64,000 bases of DNA from Anaeramoeba flamelloides (GCA_027625915.1 JANTQA010000042.1:6522001-6586000); one strand, 5' to 3'; numbered from the stretch's first letter, positions 1-13,654 are shown. Numbers and translations are program-made. Notes: a model not told the origin generated them from the letters alone.

Positions 1-3000
1 TATTTTTGATAGAGGTGTTCATGTTTTTTTTAACTTTTTTTATTAATATTTTTTTTTAATTTAAAAGAATTTGTAAAAATCTCCAATTTTATTCTATTCT
101 TTGTAATTTAATCAAAAAAAAAAAAAAAATAAAATAAAAAATGAAACTCAAAAACCTAGTTACTGTATTTTTTTCAGACAAAAAGAAATAACCAATGTTT
201 TTAGTTTTTTGAATAAATATTCGAAGAAAACAATTTTTTTTGGAAATATCAAAATTGAAATCATTTTTTTTTAGATTTTTTAATATTTTTTAATTATTTT
301 CGATTTTTTTTTACTTTGGTATGTAATTGTTTTGCAAAAATTTTTATTTTTATTGTAAGATAAATAATTACTTTGTAAAAACGTGTTATTCTAATGTTGT
401 GGAAACAGTAAGAATGATTGTATAAAAATCCTATTCTAAATTTATTTTGGAATTATCTTTGATCTTCGATTCAAGATCAAAATGAACATTGTTGTTTTTT
501 TTTTTCAATATTTCACTAAGAATTTCTGGTTTTTCAATATTTAAGAATCATTTTATTAGATTTTTTTGGATTTATTTCAATATGGATATCAAGTATTCTC
601 ATATGTATATTATTCTACTTATTTCATATTTCACAGCTTTACATCTAATTGCAGAAAATAATTGATAAAATAGATTATTATTTCGGTCTATGATACAGTG
701 TGACTCAATTTTTTTTCGAATATGAAATAAAGAATTTCATAAATTGAAAAAAATTTAATTATCGTTTCCCCAGAACTAAAATGAATTTATTAAAATCAAT
801 CGATTTTTCTATTTTCTTTTAAATTTGGAAAAAATTAATAGCACTTTTCTTGAGGTTTATTTTTTTTTTTTTTTTGAAAAATATATTGGTTTTCTGAATA
901 AATTAAATACTATAGAAAAGATAACGGTACTTTATTTGAATTATTCTTTTTGTTGAGAAAATTTATTGATTTTCTTATCAAAATAATAATTGAAAAAAAA
1001 CCTTGAATTCGGACGAAATCATAGTTTAATAGGTTCTCAATTTCAATAATTATTAAAATGTTTGTTTAAAAGTTATTGAGGAAAATATTTTTAATTTTAT
1101 CAAATAGATTTTTCTATCGAGGCATATGTATGATAATAAGAAATATCAAAATTTATGAATTACGAGTAGGAAATAGCTGAATTGAGGCATTTCCAAGAAA
1201 GAGGGGAATTATATTAAAATTAGAAGTTTTTTCGGAAAATAATAATCATTTCTTAAAAATAATCATTTTGTTGAGACCATTATTATTTTTTACAATTAGT
1301 TTTTAGAGAACTTCTTTTAAAACCCTAGTACTATATAAAAAGCAAAAAATGTTCATTTTTTAAATTAACTTTTTTGGAATATCTTTAAGTTATTGTTTTG
1401 AACCAAATATTTGGCTAGGTTTTAATAGTCATCATTTATACATTTCGTGTAAACTTTTGTTCATGGGAGTTTTTGAAAAATGAAAATGGAAAAAAATGAC
1501 AAAAAATGGACCTTTTTTACTTTAATACTAAGAATGGGGCTTTAACAAAATAAATTATTTAGATATTCTTTCAAAATATAAAATATTGATACTTATAATT
1601 TAATCTCTTAGGATTGCTAAAATTATTTAAGAAATCTTTTTTTTAAAAAAATTTTCAAATAGAACATAAAACTTTTAAAAAATTTCAATAAGAATTATAG
1701 ACAAATAACTTGAAAATTATAAATCTAAATGAGATTGTTCTTATTTCTCATTTGTTCCTTGGTAATAAGTTCCTTAAATTAAAATGTTTAATTAAAGAAA
1801 ACAATTCATTTTTTGTGTTAATAGGTTGCAAAATAAAATTTTAATAAATTCATTAATTCTTAAAATCATTAATTATTAAAAATGGATTTTTGTCTAAGAA
1901 AAAAACAATAATTTTTGAATATTTCAGATTTAGCTTTTAAATTAATTAAAATATTTCAATAAAAAATTTTGTTTCAATTAATTGTTTAATATTTTTTCTT
2001 TTACAGTTTAAGTCGATATATCGATATTTGACGTGACAGTATAGGAACCAAAAATACATTTTCCTATTTTCAACATCTTAAACTCCTCATTTATTATATT
2101 TTTAATTAATTAAAATTTTTTATCTATTTTTTTTTTTTTCATTTTTTCTCTTTTTCTTTTATTTTATCTAAAAGAAAATGAGTATAATTAAATTCATAAA
2201 TTTTTCGTTTAAAACAAGTTAAACAAGTTATATATATATATATAATGGACTGATATGTTTGCAATGTCTTTTCATTAAACAAATTATTTTCATTTTTTTT
2301 GAAAGGATTTTCTCTTTTAAATTTGAACAACAAAATCTTCAACTTTGTCAATTGCTTTTGATTATTTGAAAATTCAACTCGAAATCTATAAAATTGAACA
2401 TTTTAAACAATTTTTTATGAATAGGAAGTCAATAGCAAAAAAAAATTCAAAAGTTACCAAAAAAATATTTTTTTTTAATTACCTTTAAAATAGAAGAAAT
2501 TGGAAAAAAAATTTTTTTTTAAAAGTAGATAAAAGAAAAAAAAAACAAGTTGATTAAATCATATTATTCAAGTTCTGAATTTTTCAAATTTCTTTTTAAT
2601 ATAAGATTTTTTATTTCAATAAATTAATTGTTTTTTTTTTTACTTTTTTCTGAAAATCTTATAATTTAGATTTATTACAAATAATATTTTGCCTAAAAGT
2701 AATTCTATTATATAAATTGGTAATATTTTATAAGTGGAAAACAATTATACTCAATGAGTCAATATTGTGTATATTTCGAATTGTTTTCATATAAATGTTT
2801 ACAAAAAAGAGGGGGAAATCCCTCTTTTCTTCGGAGAAAACAAGGATCTAACCAATTTCAATAAAAAAATGACAATATGACAAGGGTACAAACAATTTTT
2901 TAGAAAAAAAAATATAAAAAATATTTTAAATTTGATTGGAAATTTTGTAGAGATTAAAAAAAGTTTTGAAAAAATTTTTTATGATCAAAAAGAAAAAAAT

Positions 3001-3119
3001 ACATAGTAATTTTCACTGGTTAAAAAATATCATTTTAAATTGTGATCAGAAACTTTGTGATCTTTTAAGAATGTAATATCTTGCAAATTAACAAATTGAA
3101 TTAATATGTTAGTATCAAT
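1..3119. other. gene-free A+T-rich stretch
   Basis: No reading frame here has protein-like composition or splice-compatible exons. The part at about 190-705 is a worn copy of the R1 repeat described at 26951: shared stretches include the segment around 'GTGTTATTCTAATGTTG' and 'TATTATTCTACTTATTTC'. The rest is poly(A)/poly(T)-rich DNA, including a short (TA) run near 2230. Confidence 0.5.
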
Positions 3120-6100
3120 TTATGATAAATAATAATTTTGGATCTTTAAATAGTTCACATTGGATTCATTTAAAAAAAGATATTTTAAAATAAATTTGTA
3201 CTTATGTTGTCTCAAAATATAATACAAATAAAAAAGAAAAAATAAAGGAAAAAAAAAAATGAAATAATTTTTTACCATTTCAAGTAAAGATTCAATCCCA
3301 TTGTCAAATGGTAATATATTTTGTTGTGTCTTTGAAATATATGATAAACCATAAGCCATATAATATAGCAATTGTAATTTTTTTTTGGAGTAAAAACGGG
3401 AAATAATCTTTTTACCGTTTTTTGATTTTATTATTTGAATTATTAAAAACGAAATTTTTAAATGAGTGGATACATTTTTTGTAAAATCAAATAATTTTAA
3501 TATTCTATACATATTTTTAAAGGTGATTAAATCGAGGATTTTTTTACCAAAAGTTTTTTTTTTTTTTTTTCTGAAATATGATTTAAAATCTTCATAGCTT
3601 TGATCAGACAATAATATTTGTTTGATTTTTTTTTTATTGTGAGCTTTTTTTTAAAGATTTTATTAATGTCCAGATTGATTTGCTTCAGGAACTATGGTAT
3701 TTAAAACAATATTTTATAGAAAATATTAGAATATGAAAAGATAATAAATATTTTTTTAATAGGGTGAATTTTTACTATAATAATAAACAACAATAAAAAA
3801 AAAAATAATAATTACAAATGGTGTATATTTTGAGACTAAAAATTTATTTGAATATTTTTTTAAACGGAATTCATTTTGAAGATTTTCTATCTCGTCTCTA
3901 TAAATGGAATGCTTTTTTTTATTGATCACCAATTCCCATGAAATTGGAGAAGATAAATCATAAGCTGGAATGATAAAATCGATTAAAGTTGATCCTGTTC
4001 CAAAGGGTTTTTGATATCTTGACTTTATAATTTCTTTTGCTAAATCACCCCGTAAACGCGCTATATTGGATAATTTGTTTTTCTTTGCTTTTTTCCCTTT
4101 TTTCTTTTTTTTATTTTTTTTTTTATTAATTTATTTTTGATATATGTATATAGATAATGAGGTTATTGTTTAAAAAAATAATTAATCAAAAAAAAAAAAA
4201 AAAAAAAAACCTCAAGAATAATATTTAAGAAATATTGGAATAAAATTGTTTAATTTTCAAGAATTACGATTTCAATAAAATCTAAAAAATAAATATATAT
4301 AAAATTAATTTTGCATAAATATGATGATTATCAATATATTTATATAAAAATTGATTTCAAAGGATTAAAATATTTAAAAAAACAATTATATAATAAAAAA
4401 AAAATTTTTTTGAGGAACAATTTCAATGAAATATATATATATATATAGGGCTTAAACTTCAAAGGACCGATAATTCAATAAAGAAACTATTTTTGCTGAT
4501 TTGAAAATTTTTATATGAGATTATAACATTAAAAAAAAATTTGAAAAAAATTTTTTTCTAATTTATTGAACAGATCCGATTCTTGATAGGATTTTCCTAC
4601 TCTCACCCAGTTCATCAACATCTCAAACTCAAAATTAGGGTTTTTTTTTAAGTGTGCCTAGTTTTTTTTTTTTTTTTTGAATTAAAATATAAAAAAAAAT
4701 ATAACCACAAATAGGTGACTTTTGTGCTCAATCTTTAATGAAAAAAAAAAAAAACAAAGAAAATCAAATATTGTCTTAGATTTTTTCATTTTCATTTTTT
4801 TTGTTTTCGATTATTAATAACTTTTAAAATTCGATATTTAATTTGAAACAATTATGAAATTAATTGTATTTTTTTTAAAGTTAGGTATTATTTCTTCATA
4901 ATATTACTGAAAAAATGAATATTAAAATCTTTCAAGTTGTCAATATTTATTTGCTTATATTTTTCAATCTCCATGTCTAATGAAGTTTTATCTCTCTTAC
5001 AATTAGTTTTGAATTAAAAAAAAAAAAGAGAGAGAGAGAGAGAAAGAATTATGTAGATTACCTGGAGTATCGGAGTGAATTTTCCAACAATTTGCGTATT
5101 GTTAGAAGAATAAATTCTTTGATTGAATCTAGTTTTTGAAAGTAAACCATCAAAGAGTTTTGAAATATTTTCTTTACATTCTTGAGTCAATTCTGGTAAC
5201 ATTTGTAACCTATTTTTCTTTACATGAATACACTTTGTGTGATTTTTTAATTTTTGTTTGTTAGATATAGAATTTAATTTATTGAAGATTGGAAACGAAT
5301 AATTTGGGGAATGTTTTAATAATTTTGGTGAAATCGTTTTGCTCCAAGTTACATAATCTCTTGAGTAATCCTCTAATATTTTTTTCTTTTTTTTGAGTTT
5401 TTTTTTATTTGGCTTTAGTAATGCTTGTTGCTGTAATTGCCTTGCGTGCATTGGAATTACTTTTAATTGATTAGAAACAATTTGAGACCATCTTCGATAT
5501 GATCTTTCAAATTCGCTATATGTTTTATAATATTCTGGCCTTGGTTCCTTTGGTATTAATGAAGATTCCCATGGATCATTTGAATTTAATAATAATTTTA
5601 AATTCATTGAATAATCCTTCAATTTTGTGTTTTCTTGAAATCTATAAATCAGTAATTTATTCATAAATGTATTTTTATAACAAAGAATAAATTAAGATAC
5701 AAAAATTTGAATATAAAGAAATAATAATAATATGTTTTTTACTCTTGACTGTTAATGTCTTTTTCTAATAACTTAAATATTTTAGATTGATCCTGATCTG
5801 TAAAGGGTGTATTATTATCTTCTTGTCTATCAACGCATAAATCTTTTTTCGCTCGTTCATCTAAATCGCTTCCCTTATCTTCATTATCTTCCTGATCTTC
5901 CTTATTTTCGTTATTTTCCTCACCAAACGTTTCTCTATCTGTTTGCACATTGATTATATTTTCTTTTTCATTGGTTTCATCTATTGATTCTATTTCTTTT
6001 TTCTGTTTCTTTTTTATTTTATTTTTTATAATATTTTAATATCCAAAAAAAGGTAAGATGTTTATTTTTTATCTCAAATAGAAACTCAATTTCAAATTTT

Positions 6101-9100
6101 TGTACACACATAATTTTTTGTTCCGATCATTTTCTTTTTTTTTTTTATTAGGATGAAAAGGCTACTTGTAAAAAGATTAAAACTGGGTAAACTAAATGTG
6201 ATATAATATTAAGTGTTTAGTAATATAAAAAATCGGGGGTTATGTACCAATTTTTGTATATGTAAAAATTTTTGAATTGTAGTTTGTTTTTTTTTTTAAT
6301 AATTATTACAAATAGAAAACATCTTAACCTTTTGGTGTATATGCCCATTAGCACCCCAGATTGACCTAAAATATTGAAGAAAAGACCCTCATATTAAAAA
6401 AAAACAGTTAATGTTATATTACAAAATTTTTTTTGGAAGGTTATTTATTCTATGATTTTTCAAATCATTTGGAATTTTAATATTGTAAAAAAAAGAAGAA
6501 AATGAAAAGATAAAAACTTTTATTAATAAAATACTGTCCGTTTTATTGTGATTTTTTTGATTATAGCCATTATATATTTTATCTTTATAATATATGGAAT
6601 ATTAAGATTCCTGATTATAATCATGATTCATTGATATTACGTAGTTTTTTAGATTTTATTATCAAATACTCTTTGATTGTTTTTTCGCTTTCAATATCTA
6701 AAAATAAATATGTTGAGAGATTATTTTTTGAAATTTTAGACTTCACAATATCCTTTTTCCTCTTATTTTTAACTAAACTTTTTTTTTACATCACCATTTG
6801 TGATTACTTTTACTTAATTGTTAAAATATATAAATTTTAAAAATTAACAAAAAAAAAAAAAAAAAAAAGACTATTTCTACAAACCCTCAATTCCTGTTAC
6901 AATTATTATAAATAAAAGTAAGACATTGAACTTACTCTTTAAGGAATTAAAATAAAACTATTCAAAACTGGGCTGTGGTTTTGAGTGGGAGGGCTCTCAA
7001 ATTAACAGTTTTTTGATTATTTTTCAATCTACTTTTTTTGGTTTCCGTTTTTTTTATATATTTTTTTGAATTTTTTTTTTAAATTAAAAAGTTGAGAAGA
7101 AGAAAAATAATCAATTATGTGGTATAATCTTACATAAGTTGTAGCTAGGATAAAAAACTACTAATAAAAATTATGAGTGCCAGAAAGTTCCATGGAGTGC
7201 CGTCAAGTGCCTATTTTTTTTTTTTCAATTCCAGAAATAAACCAAAAATTAAATAAAGTTTCGGTTTATTTCTAAAATTAAAAAAAAAACCTGACTGTAG
7301 ACATGTGATAATTTTGGCGAATTGCCCCTCTTCAATAATTTACAAGAAAAAAATCCTCAAAATATAAATTTAGAGAATTTCAGGCAAACGGGGGGTAATT
7401 CTGTTGAATGATCTCCCCAAATAAATAATAAAATTAACACTTTTTTTATTGAACGTACAATGTTAACCTGAAAAGTCAATAGCACTCATCAATAATAAGA
7501 ATATACCTTTTCATTAATCTTGGATGTTAACTTTTTCTTAGAAAAAATTCCAAATCATAATTCTACTTGCCTTGAAATATTTAAGAGATATAAATAGAAA
7601 AAAAAATTGCAGACTTTTGTTATTCCAATAAAAATATTTTTTTTTTTTTTGTTAGTTTTTGGTGTTTCTAATCCTAGAATATCAAAAGGTTTGCACTAAT
7701 TTTGGATTCTAATTTATTTCTTTACTGGTATTTGAATTATAAATGGGGCATTTTTTCATTTGATTTACATTTTTCTTTTTTCAAAAAGAGTTTTCAAGTA
7801 ATATATTGAAATTTAGGAACTCTGTTTATTTATTTGATCTCTTTTTATAGTTTCTGTTGATATAAATTGGGTAAACTAAGAATCTTAAATGCAATGAAAG
7901 TTACCGAATTAAAATGTAGTGTTGTTATTCTTTCAATTTTTTTAACTAGTCCATATTTTTTGAATTTAGTTTAGGTAAACTCCATTTCACCCAAAGATGC
8001 CAAAAATATAAATTTCACTTTTTTTTTTTTTTTAAGAATCAACAAACATATGATTGTTTAGAAATATGAGAAATAATAAACTTTATATTAGAGTTGATAT
8101 TCATAAAATAAAAAACTGAACAAATCTTAAAGTTACTAAAAAAATATAAAATTTTAAGCGACCCTTTCAGTGTAATTTCTTGTGCAAAAATTTTCAATTT
8201 CTTTGGAAATTAAAATTGTTGACAATAAGATTTTTTAATAGTAAATTTCTAAATTATAAAAGAAATTACATAGTCTCAATTTTCTAAATTTAATTTGGAG
8301 TTTCAAACATTTTTTTTTTTCTGAATTGGCTTTTTAATAAAAAGATAATAAAAAAACTAGAAAAGTAAAAAGAAAAAAAAAACTCTGAAATTATCATAAT
8401 TAGAAAAAATTGATCTGATCTAAAATTTGTAAATTTATTTTGACAAGAATAATGAATTAAACTCAGAGAATGTACTATATTTCTTCAATAAAACTGGTCT
8501 CCTTTGACTGAAAAAGAGATTATTTTGGGCAAATCAAAATTCTAAAATGATAAATTAAAATCCAATATCTTTTTAATGTACATTAGTATTTCATATAACA
8601 AATACAATCTAAGATCACCTGTAGGACATAAAATATTCAAAATAATGCACAAAAATAGATCGGTCATAATAAGGCACAAACTTTGTTTTTTTTCAAATCA
8701 AATTCGAATCGAAAAAAAAAATTATGTGCCTGTTATTCAAGAATTTTGCCAAAAAAAAAATATTTTTTTGTGCCTTATTTGAATAATTAGAGTGTGCATT
8801 ATAAAGATAATTTACTGTATTACAAATAACAAATCAAAAAAAACAAAATGAAAATCTGTCCCATTTGAAATCCTAATACATAACACTCGAAAATTCGCTT
8901 AAATATCATATTTGAAATGTAAATAAGATAGATTTTTATTTTGTTTTCTCTGGTTCAATTCTGAAATATAACTTTCCTTGAGTTTTCAGACTTTACCAAA
9001 AATGTATTAACGTATGCAATAAAAAAGGAACAACAAGATCACAAATTTCATTTTATTTCTCTCGAAAATTTGGAAAAAAAACCAAGCAAAAAATGAAGTG

Positions 9101-10410
9101 GCAATTTTTTCCTTTTCTTAATTCAAATACCATTAAAGAAGAAAAGTTCAGTTTTTGGCAAAATATAAGTTATTCACAGAAAAACCAAAAAAAAAAGTAA
9201 AGTTGACTATTTCTTCAGTTTTTTTGTATTGGTGAAAAGTAAGTCTAGAAAAAATTTTTTTTTACTCTTTCCAAAAACAAAAGTGAAACATTTGAAAACC
9301 AACTAATTTTACTCTATTTGTTAACTCTTATACACCACCTACAATTAATTTAATGAAAAAAATTGTCGTTAAGTGAGATTATAGCTTATTATTTTAACAG
9401 AACTAAGAGATGGATTTGTCAAAAAAAAAAAAAAAAGTAAATAATCATTGGGAGGCATTCATAATCAAATTTTGTTTGTGTACTGATTCTTCCAAGAAAA
9501 AAAATTCAATTACTACATTATTTTCAGCAAATAAAAATGCTGTAAAATAAATTCTCAATGATGTAAAATTTTTTGCTTTTATGTTGTGTTTTTAATTTCA
9601 TACAGTTTAAATGAGAAAAAAAAGAAAAAAAAAAAAATGTTACTAAATGGTAGTCTGGAAATTGGTAAGTTTGAACGCTAATTGTTTCAGGAAGTTGAAG
9701 TGTTCCAATCTTATTGAGAATTTCGTTTTTCCAATTAAGTGCTGCTTCTTCATATTCTTCATAAGTTTCAAAATCATCTGGATCTGGGAAAAAATCGAAA
9801 TGCGAAAGATCTGAAGAAGACAATTGTTTTGTCTGTTCCATTTTGCCTTCTCGGGTTTCGAAATATGGATCACCCAGAACACCTTTTGTAAATGGAAAAT
9901 ACAAATTGTTTTCAATTGGTAGAAAGCGGTTATTTGATAACAAAGAAATTTTCAAAATTTAGGTTGAGGATTTAAAGAAGAATATTTCACTTTTGGATTA
10001 AAAAACAATTTTTTTTTTTGATTTTTTAAAGGTGATTTTTTTTGTTTCAGTGAAAAAAGGAAAAAAACTCAAAAATTTTTCAAACAATTTGTTTGTTTTG
10101 CTTTGGTTTCTTCAATCTTTTTTTTGACACCCTCACATTGTTTTTGCTCAATTGGCAAATAATACAAATTATATAAATTCCCTTTGGAATCAATATAAAC
10201 TGGTGCAGATTGACCATAAGTTTTTTCCAATTCTGTTGCCTCAACCGTTGTGGTTGTATCAATATAAGGCCCATTATATTTTGATCCTATTGGAGCAAGT
10301 GTAAAAAAAAGGTACAATAAGAAAAGTTCGGTAAAATTTTCTGAAAAGAAAGAAAGTGAATTACTTAAGCCTTGGTATTCTTGCGAAAATTGAAGAAAAT
10401 TTGAAGACAT
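3120..10410 (-). CDS. unidentified multi-exon protein, about 690 aa
   Basis: Not recognised. Proposed exons read right to left: 10410-~10126 (ATG at 10410, with a possible in-frame 78 bp intron 10364-10287), 9882-9644, ~6008-5743, 5641-5062, 4103-3816, 3691-3276, 3200-3120 (TAA). All junctions are GT-AG and phases agree (1, 0, 2, 0, 0, 0), except that exon 6 needs one extra base in an A17 run (about 3554-3570, minus-strand A). The protein has an acidic Asn/Glu/Asp segment (exon 3), lysine runs, and a repeated aromatic motif: DFETYEEYEEAALNW in exon 2, YYKTYSEFERSYRRW in exon 4, and a weaker DYSRDYVTW further on. The last third (exons 5-6) looks helical and Leu/Ile-rich, possibly ARM-like; this is inference. 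No signal peptide or catalytic motif is seen. Exon 4 to 7 could be a separate gene if the 3.6 kb intron is not real. Confidence 0.55.
7172..7293. repeat. B-type hairpin with linker (array 1)
   Basis: A linker reading 'GGAGTGCCGTCAAGTGCC' at about 7193 precedes a palindrome whose arms contain 'GAAATAAACC' and 'GGTTTATTTC' and whose outer ends are T-rich and A-rich. This is a single unit of the hairpin family that forms arrays elsewhere in the window. Confidence 0.65.
8160..8512. mobile_element. R2 dispersed repeat, copy 1
   Basis: This stretch aligns by eye with 27885-28213 and, for its right part, with 20560-20775. Shared words are 'TCTCAATTTTCTAAA', 'GATCTGATCTAAAA' and the right end 'CCTTTGACTGAAAAAG'. 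The left end ('CCCTTTCAGTG') is roughly the inverse of the right end, so a MITE with short inverted ends is likely. No coding capacity. Confidence 0.5.
8640..8806. mobile_element. small palindromic element (MITE-like)
   Basis: Inverted pairs ATAAGGCACAAA / TTTGTGCCTTAT and ATAATGCAC / GTGCATTAT are nested around a 40-100 bp core. No second copy was noticed in this window, so family status is unproven. Confidence 0.4.
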
Positions 10411-11477
10411 TTTTAGGAGGATTTAGAATCCAAAAAAAAAAAAAATAAAAAAAAAAAGGTGAAAAAATGGGGAATTATTTTTCACAAAAAAAAACTGACA
10501 AAGCTATTATTTTTTTATGAATAGGATTTTTATTGAAAATCGATTTTTGGAACAAATTTTGTAGTTTTGTATTTTTCCTAGTGACAAATTGTATTAAATT
10601 TTGCTAGTTGCATTTTGAAACTTTTTACTGTGTTAAAACTCAATACCATTCGCTTTAATTTAAATTGAGAAGTCAGACTCATCAAAATATTCTCCTAGTT
10701 ATGATCAAAAATTCAATTATGTGTATTTTTTTAATTGAAAAATGAAATGAAAAAAGTTTGAGATACCTGAATGGGAACACCCTTATTAAGAAACTTGAGA
10801 GTCAAAAAGAAGAATAAATACAATTTTTTTGAGCAGAAAAAAATTAAGATCATACCAAACACTCTCAAAAAGCATCTCTAGCTTTTGAAGATTTTCTTCA
10901 GATGTTCTTTTAAGATTTGGATTACTTGAATTGTTCTAGTGTCTTAATAAATCAGAACAATTCTTATAAGGAAATTCTGATTTTTTCTCATTTTTTTGGT
11001 TTTTATTTTTTTTTCTTGGATTGAAGTTCTCAACAAATCTTTCAAGGATACTATTTACTCAATTTAATTTTTGAATAGAATCTCAATTACAAAATACTCT
11101 GTAACATATGATTTATTTTCAAGTGATAATTTTTTTGTTTTTATTGTTTCTCGCAAAACTCAATTCTTAGATCCCAGACAAATTGGGTTAAGGTTTTGTC
11201 GTAAAGGTTGTGTGGTATTTCATTTTAAATAATGTTAATGGAAATCAAATTTGTGAAATCAGGTCATAGAGTTTATTTTTATCTAAAACAAATTTAAAGT
11301 TGATTGATAAAAATCGTTTTATTTGAAAAATGTGATTTGGTGAATTCTATTGAATTGAAAAGAATTTTTCAGTCTTTTAATCCAATTCTAATCAAACTCA
11401 AAAAGAAAAAAAAACAATTCCTTATTTGTTTAAAATTTTTCTCATTTTTATGAATGAAAAAAATTTTGATAACCCTT

Positions 11478-12037
11478 TTAAGGTTTACAATCCCTGAAAT
11501 TTGAAAAAAGATTATCTTGTAGAGGGTGTAGTTACTTGTTAATTTTGTTCTTATCTGATCGATCTTTTACTTGAAATGGGGATTAATAGTAATTCAAAAT
11601 GGAAATTTTTGACAATTTATTTTTTTTTTCCGTATTCCAAATTGAAGAGTATAAGACGAATATATTGGAGTTGAATTATAAAAAAAAATGTGGTTTGTGG
11701 TTGATGATTGAAATTTTTAATTATGTTTGGTTTTATTTTAATCTTTTAAAAAAAAAAGGTCTAGTAATTTAGTTAATTGTCAAATAGTAAATCAAAATTT
11801 TTTTCTACAACTCAAAGGTTTAAATTTATTCTTAAACACCTACCAATCTATTAATCTTACATACTTCAATTCTGATTTTGGAAAAAAAAAAAAATAAATT
11901 ATCAAAAATTTCCATTTAGAATTACTATTAAAGCCCATTTCAAGTAAAAGATCGATCAGATAAGAACAAAATTAACAAGTAACTACACCCTCTACAAGAT
12001 AATCTTTTTTCAAATTTCAGGGATTGAAAACCTTAAC
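11478..12037. mobile_element. foldback element P2, about 560 bp with 150 bp arms
   Basis: The left arm (about 11478-11635) is repeated inverted at about 11880-12037: 'TAGAGGGTGTAGTTACTTG' on the left reappears as 'CAAGTAACTACACCCTCTA' on the right, and 'GATCGATCTTTTACTTGAAA' as its inverse. The 240 bp centre is not palindromic and has no ORF. It looks like a non-autonomous DNA transposon or foldback element. Confidence 0.75.
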
Positions 12038-12815
12038 TTAACTAACAAACCAAAAAAAAATCATTATTAATTATTAAAATTGTGTAATTGATTGAAAAAG
12101 AGTTTCAAAGAAAACTTTCTAAGAATGTTGGTTTTTTTAAATGTTCTTTTTCATTTTATTATAAAATTATATTCAAATTTTGCATAATTCATAAATTTTT
12201 CCCTTCAAAGATCACATTAAATAAATATTTATGACCTTCACTAATTAACAGGTTAATACTTTTTGATTAATTACAATTATTTCAAAAAAAAAAAAAAAAT
12301 AATTATCAATACAAATAAATCAAGAATATGTTCAAAATATTGGAGAGAGTTAAGGAAAAAATATATTGTAAAATTTGTTTAAGTTTGATTAAAAATTATC
12401 AATCCATCAAATCGCTAGAAATCATGAGCTGATTTTATTTTGGCTCTATAATTTTGAAGAACTCAAATTTAACATAATATCAAATAATTGAAAAAAATTT
12501 TTCAAAAAAATAGGGTTACACAATTCAAAAAATAGAATGAAAATTAAAAAAATCAAATATTTAAAAACAATTCTATTTTATAAAATTAAAATTCTCTCCA
12601 ATTTGAATGGAATTGTACTATTGTGATTCTTTTAACTATTTTAAATATGTTAAAAAATTGAATTTTGTATTTTTTTTTCTATTTTAACCCTGTTTGAATT
12701 TCCTATTTATTGGGAAGAAATACAACTAAGGAGAAAAATCAAGTGGTTATCTACTTATACGGGAATCATGGAAAATAATCTGTAAGGACAACTTAACCAT
12801 TAAAAGAAAAGATAC

Positions 12816-13009
12816 AGTCAGTTCAACTTTGAAGGTACAAACTTTCAAACCAAATTTAAGGTACAAAAAAATTCCAAATTAGGGCAGAAAATTCAAATCT
12901 AGTAAAATAATTTGCAAAAATAAAAATTCCAAAATTTATGCCTTAATTTGAGGGTTTTTTTGTTCCTTAAATTTAGTTGAAAGTTTGTGTATTAAAAGCT
13001 GCACTGGCT
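12816..13009. mobile_element. M1 MITE, copy 1
   Basis: A roughly 194 bp near-palindrome. Ends resemble CAGTCAGTTC...; inner arms carry 'ACAAACTTTCAA' and 'TTGAAAGTTTGT' plus 'AATTTAAGGTACAA' and its inverse. It is related to 14997-15190 and 25104-25300. TA-like flanks and CAGT ends suggest a Tc1/mariner-type MITE (inference). Confidence 0.75.
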
Positions 13010-13329
13010 TTATAAAAATTAACTGGAATGATCAAAAAAGACACCTAAAAAAAAAAAAATAGCAGCTACTAAACAACTATCTCTCAACTTATTATTTCCA
13101 ATTTCTTAGATATAATTAAATCATAAAAATATAAATGAAAGGACAGTTGCCGATTGTTGAGAGTTATTGATAAGGGTGGACCATATGTTTTATTTTTATA
13201 GTTTCTATCACCCGCCTTTTGAACCCCCTTTTTTTTTTTTTTTTTTTTTTCAACCAATAAAAATTTGGAACTTATTCGGTTCCAAGTTATTTTTTTCTTT
13301 ATCATCTAAATGAATAAATTAACATTAGT

Positions 13330-13650
13330 AATCAGAATGGGTATCATTGGGTGCCTTGGTATTTTTTTAATTTCAGAAAATATAAGAAAATTTTTGAAAT
13401 TTTCTTTTTATTTTTGGAAAAAAAAAATCATAATAACAGTTTTCAAAAATTCAAAAGAATGAAGAAAAATCCAATATTTTACTCAATTCTTTTGAATTAA
13501 GATTAACAAAACTTAATTTCGGTTTTCTTGATGGTTTATGTTTTATTTCAATTATCTACTGATTTTACGAATAAACAGAAAACTCAAGAAAAACCAACAA
13601 CGTTTTTTTTCCAATTTGAATAATAAACCGAAAATTAAATAAATTTTGGT
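13330..13650. repeat. hairpin array 2 (B, A and C units)
   Basis: Consecutive palindromes: a B-like unit (about 13345-13415), an A unit with 'AAAATTCAAAAGAAT' and 'ATTCTTTTGAATT' arms (about 13445-13505), a C unit ('TTTTCTTGATGG' to 'AACTCAAGAAAA', about 13520-13600) and a B unit around 13600-13655. A linker-like 'GGGTGCCTTGG' precedes the first. Confidence 0.65.
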
Positions 13651-13654
13651 TATA

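Larger units (their letters stand above)
6009..9643 (-). other. proposed 3.6 kb intron of the 3120-10410 gene
   Basis: The donor GTAACATT follows the codon for the last residue of exon 2 at 9644; the acceptor AAAAAAG (or the nearby AAACAG, also in phase) precedes exon 3. Both sides are phase 0. The intron contains a B-type hairpin (7200-7293), an R2 repeat (about 8160-8512) and a palindromic element (8640-8806). No convincing extra exon was found on either strand, so the intron may instead be an intergenic gap between two genes. Confidence 0.4.
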
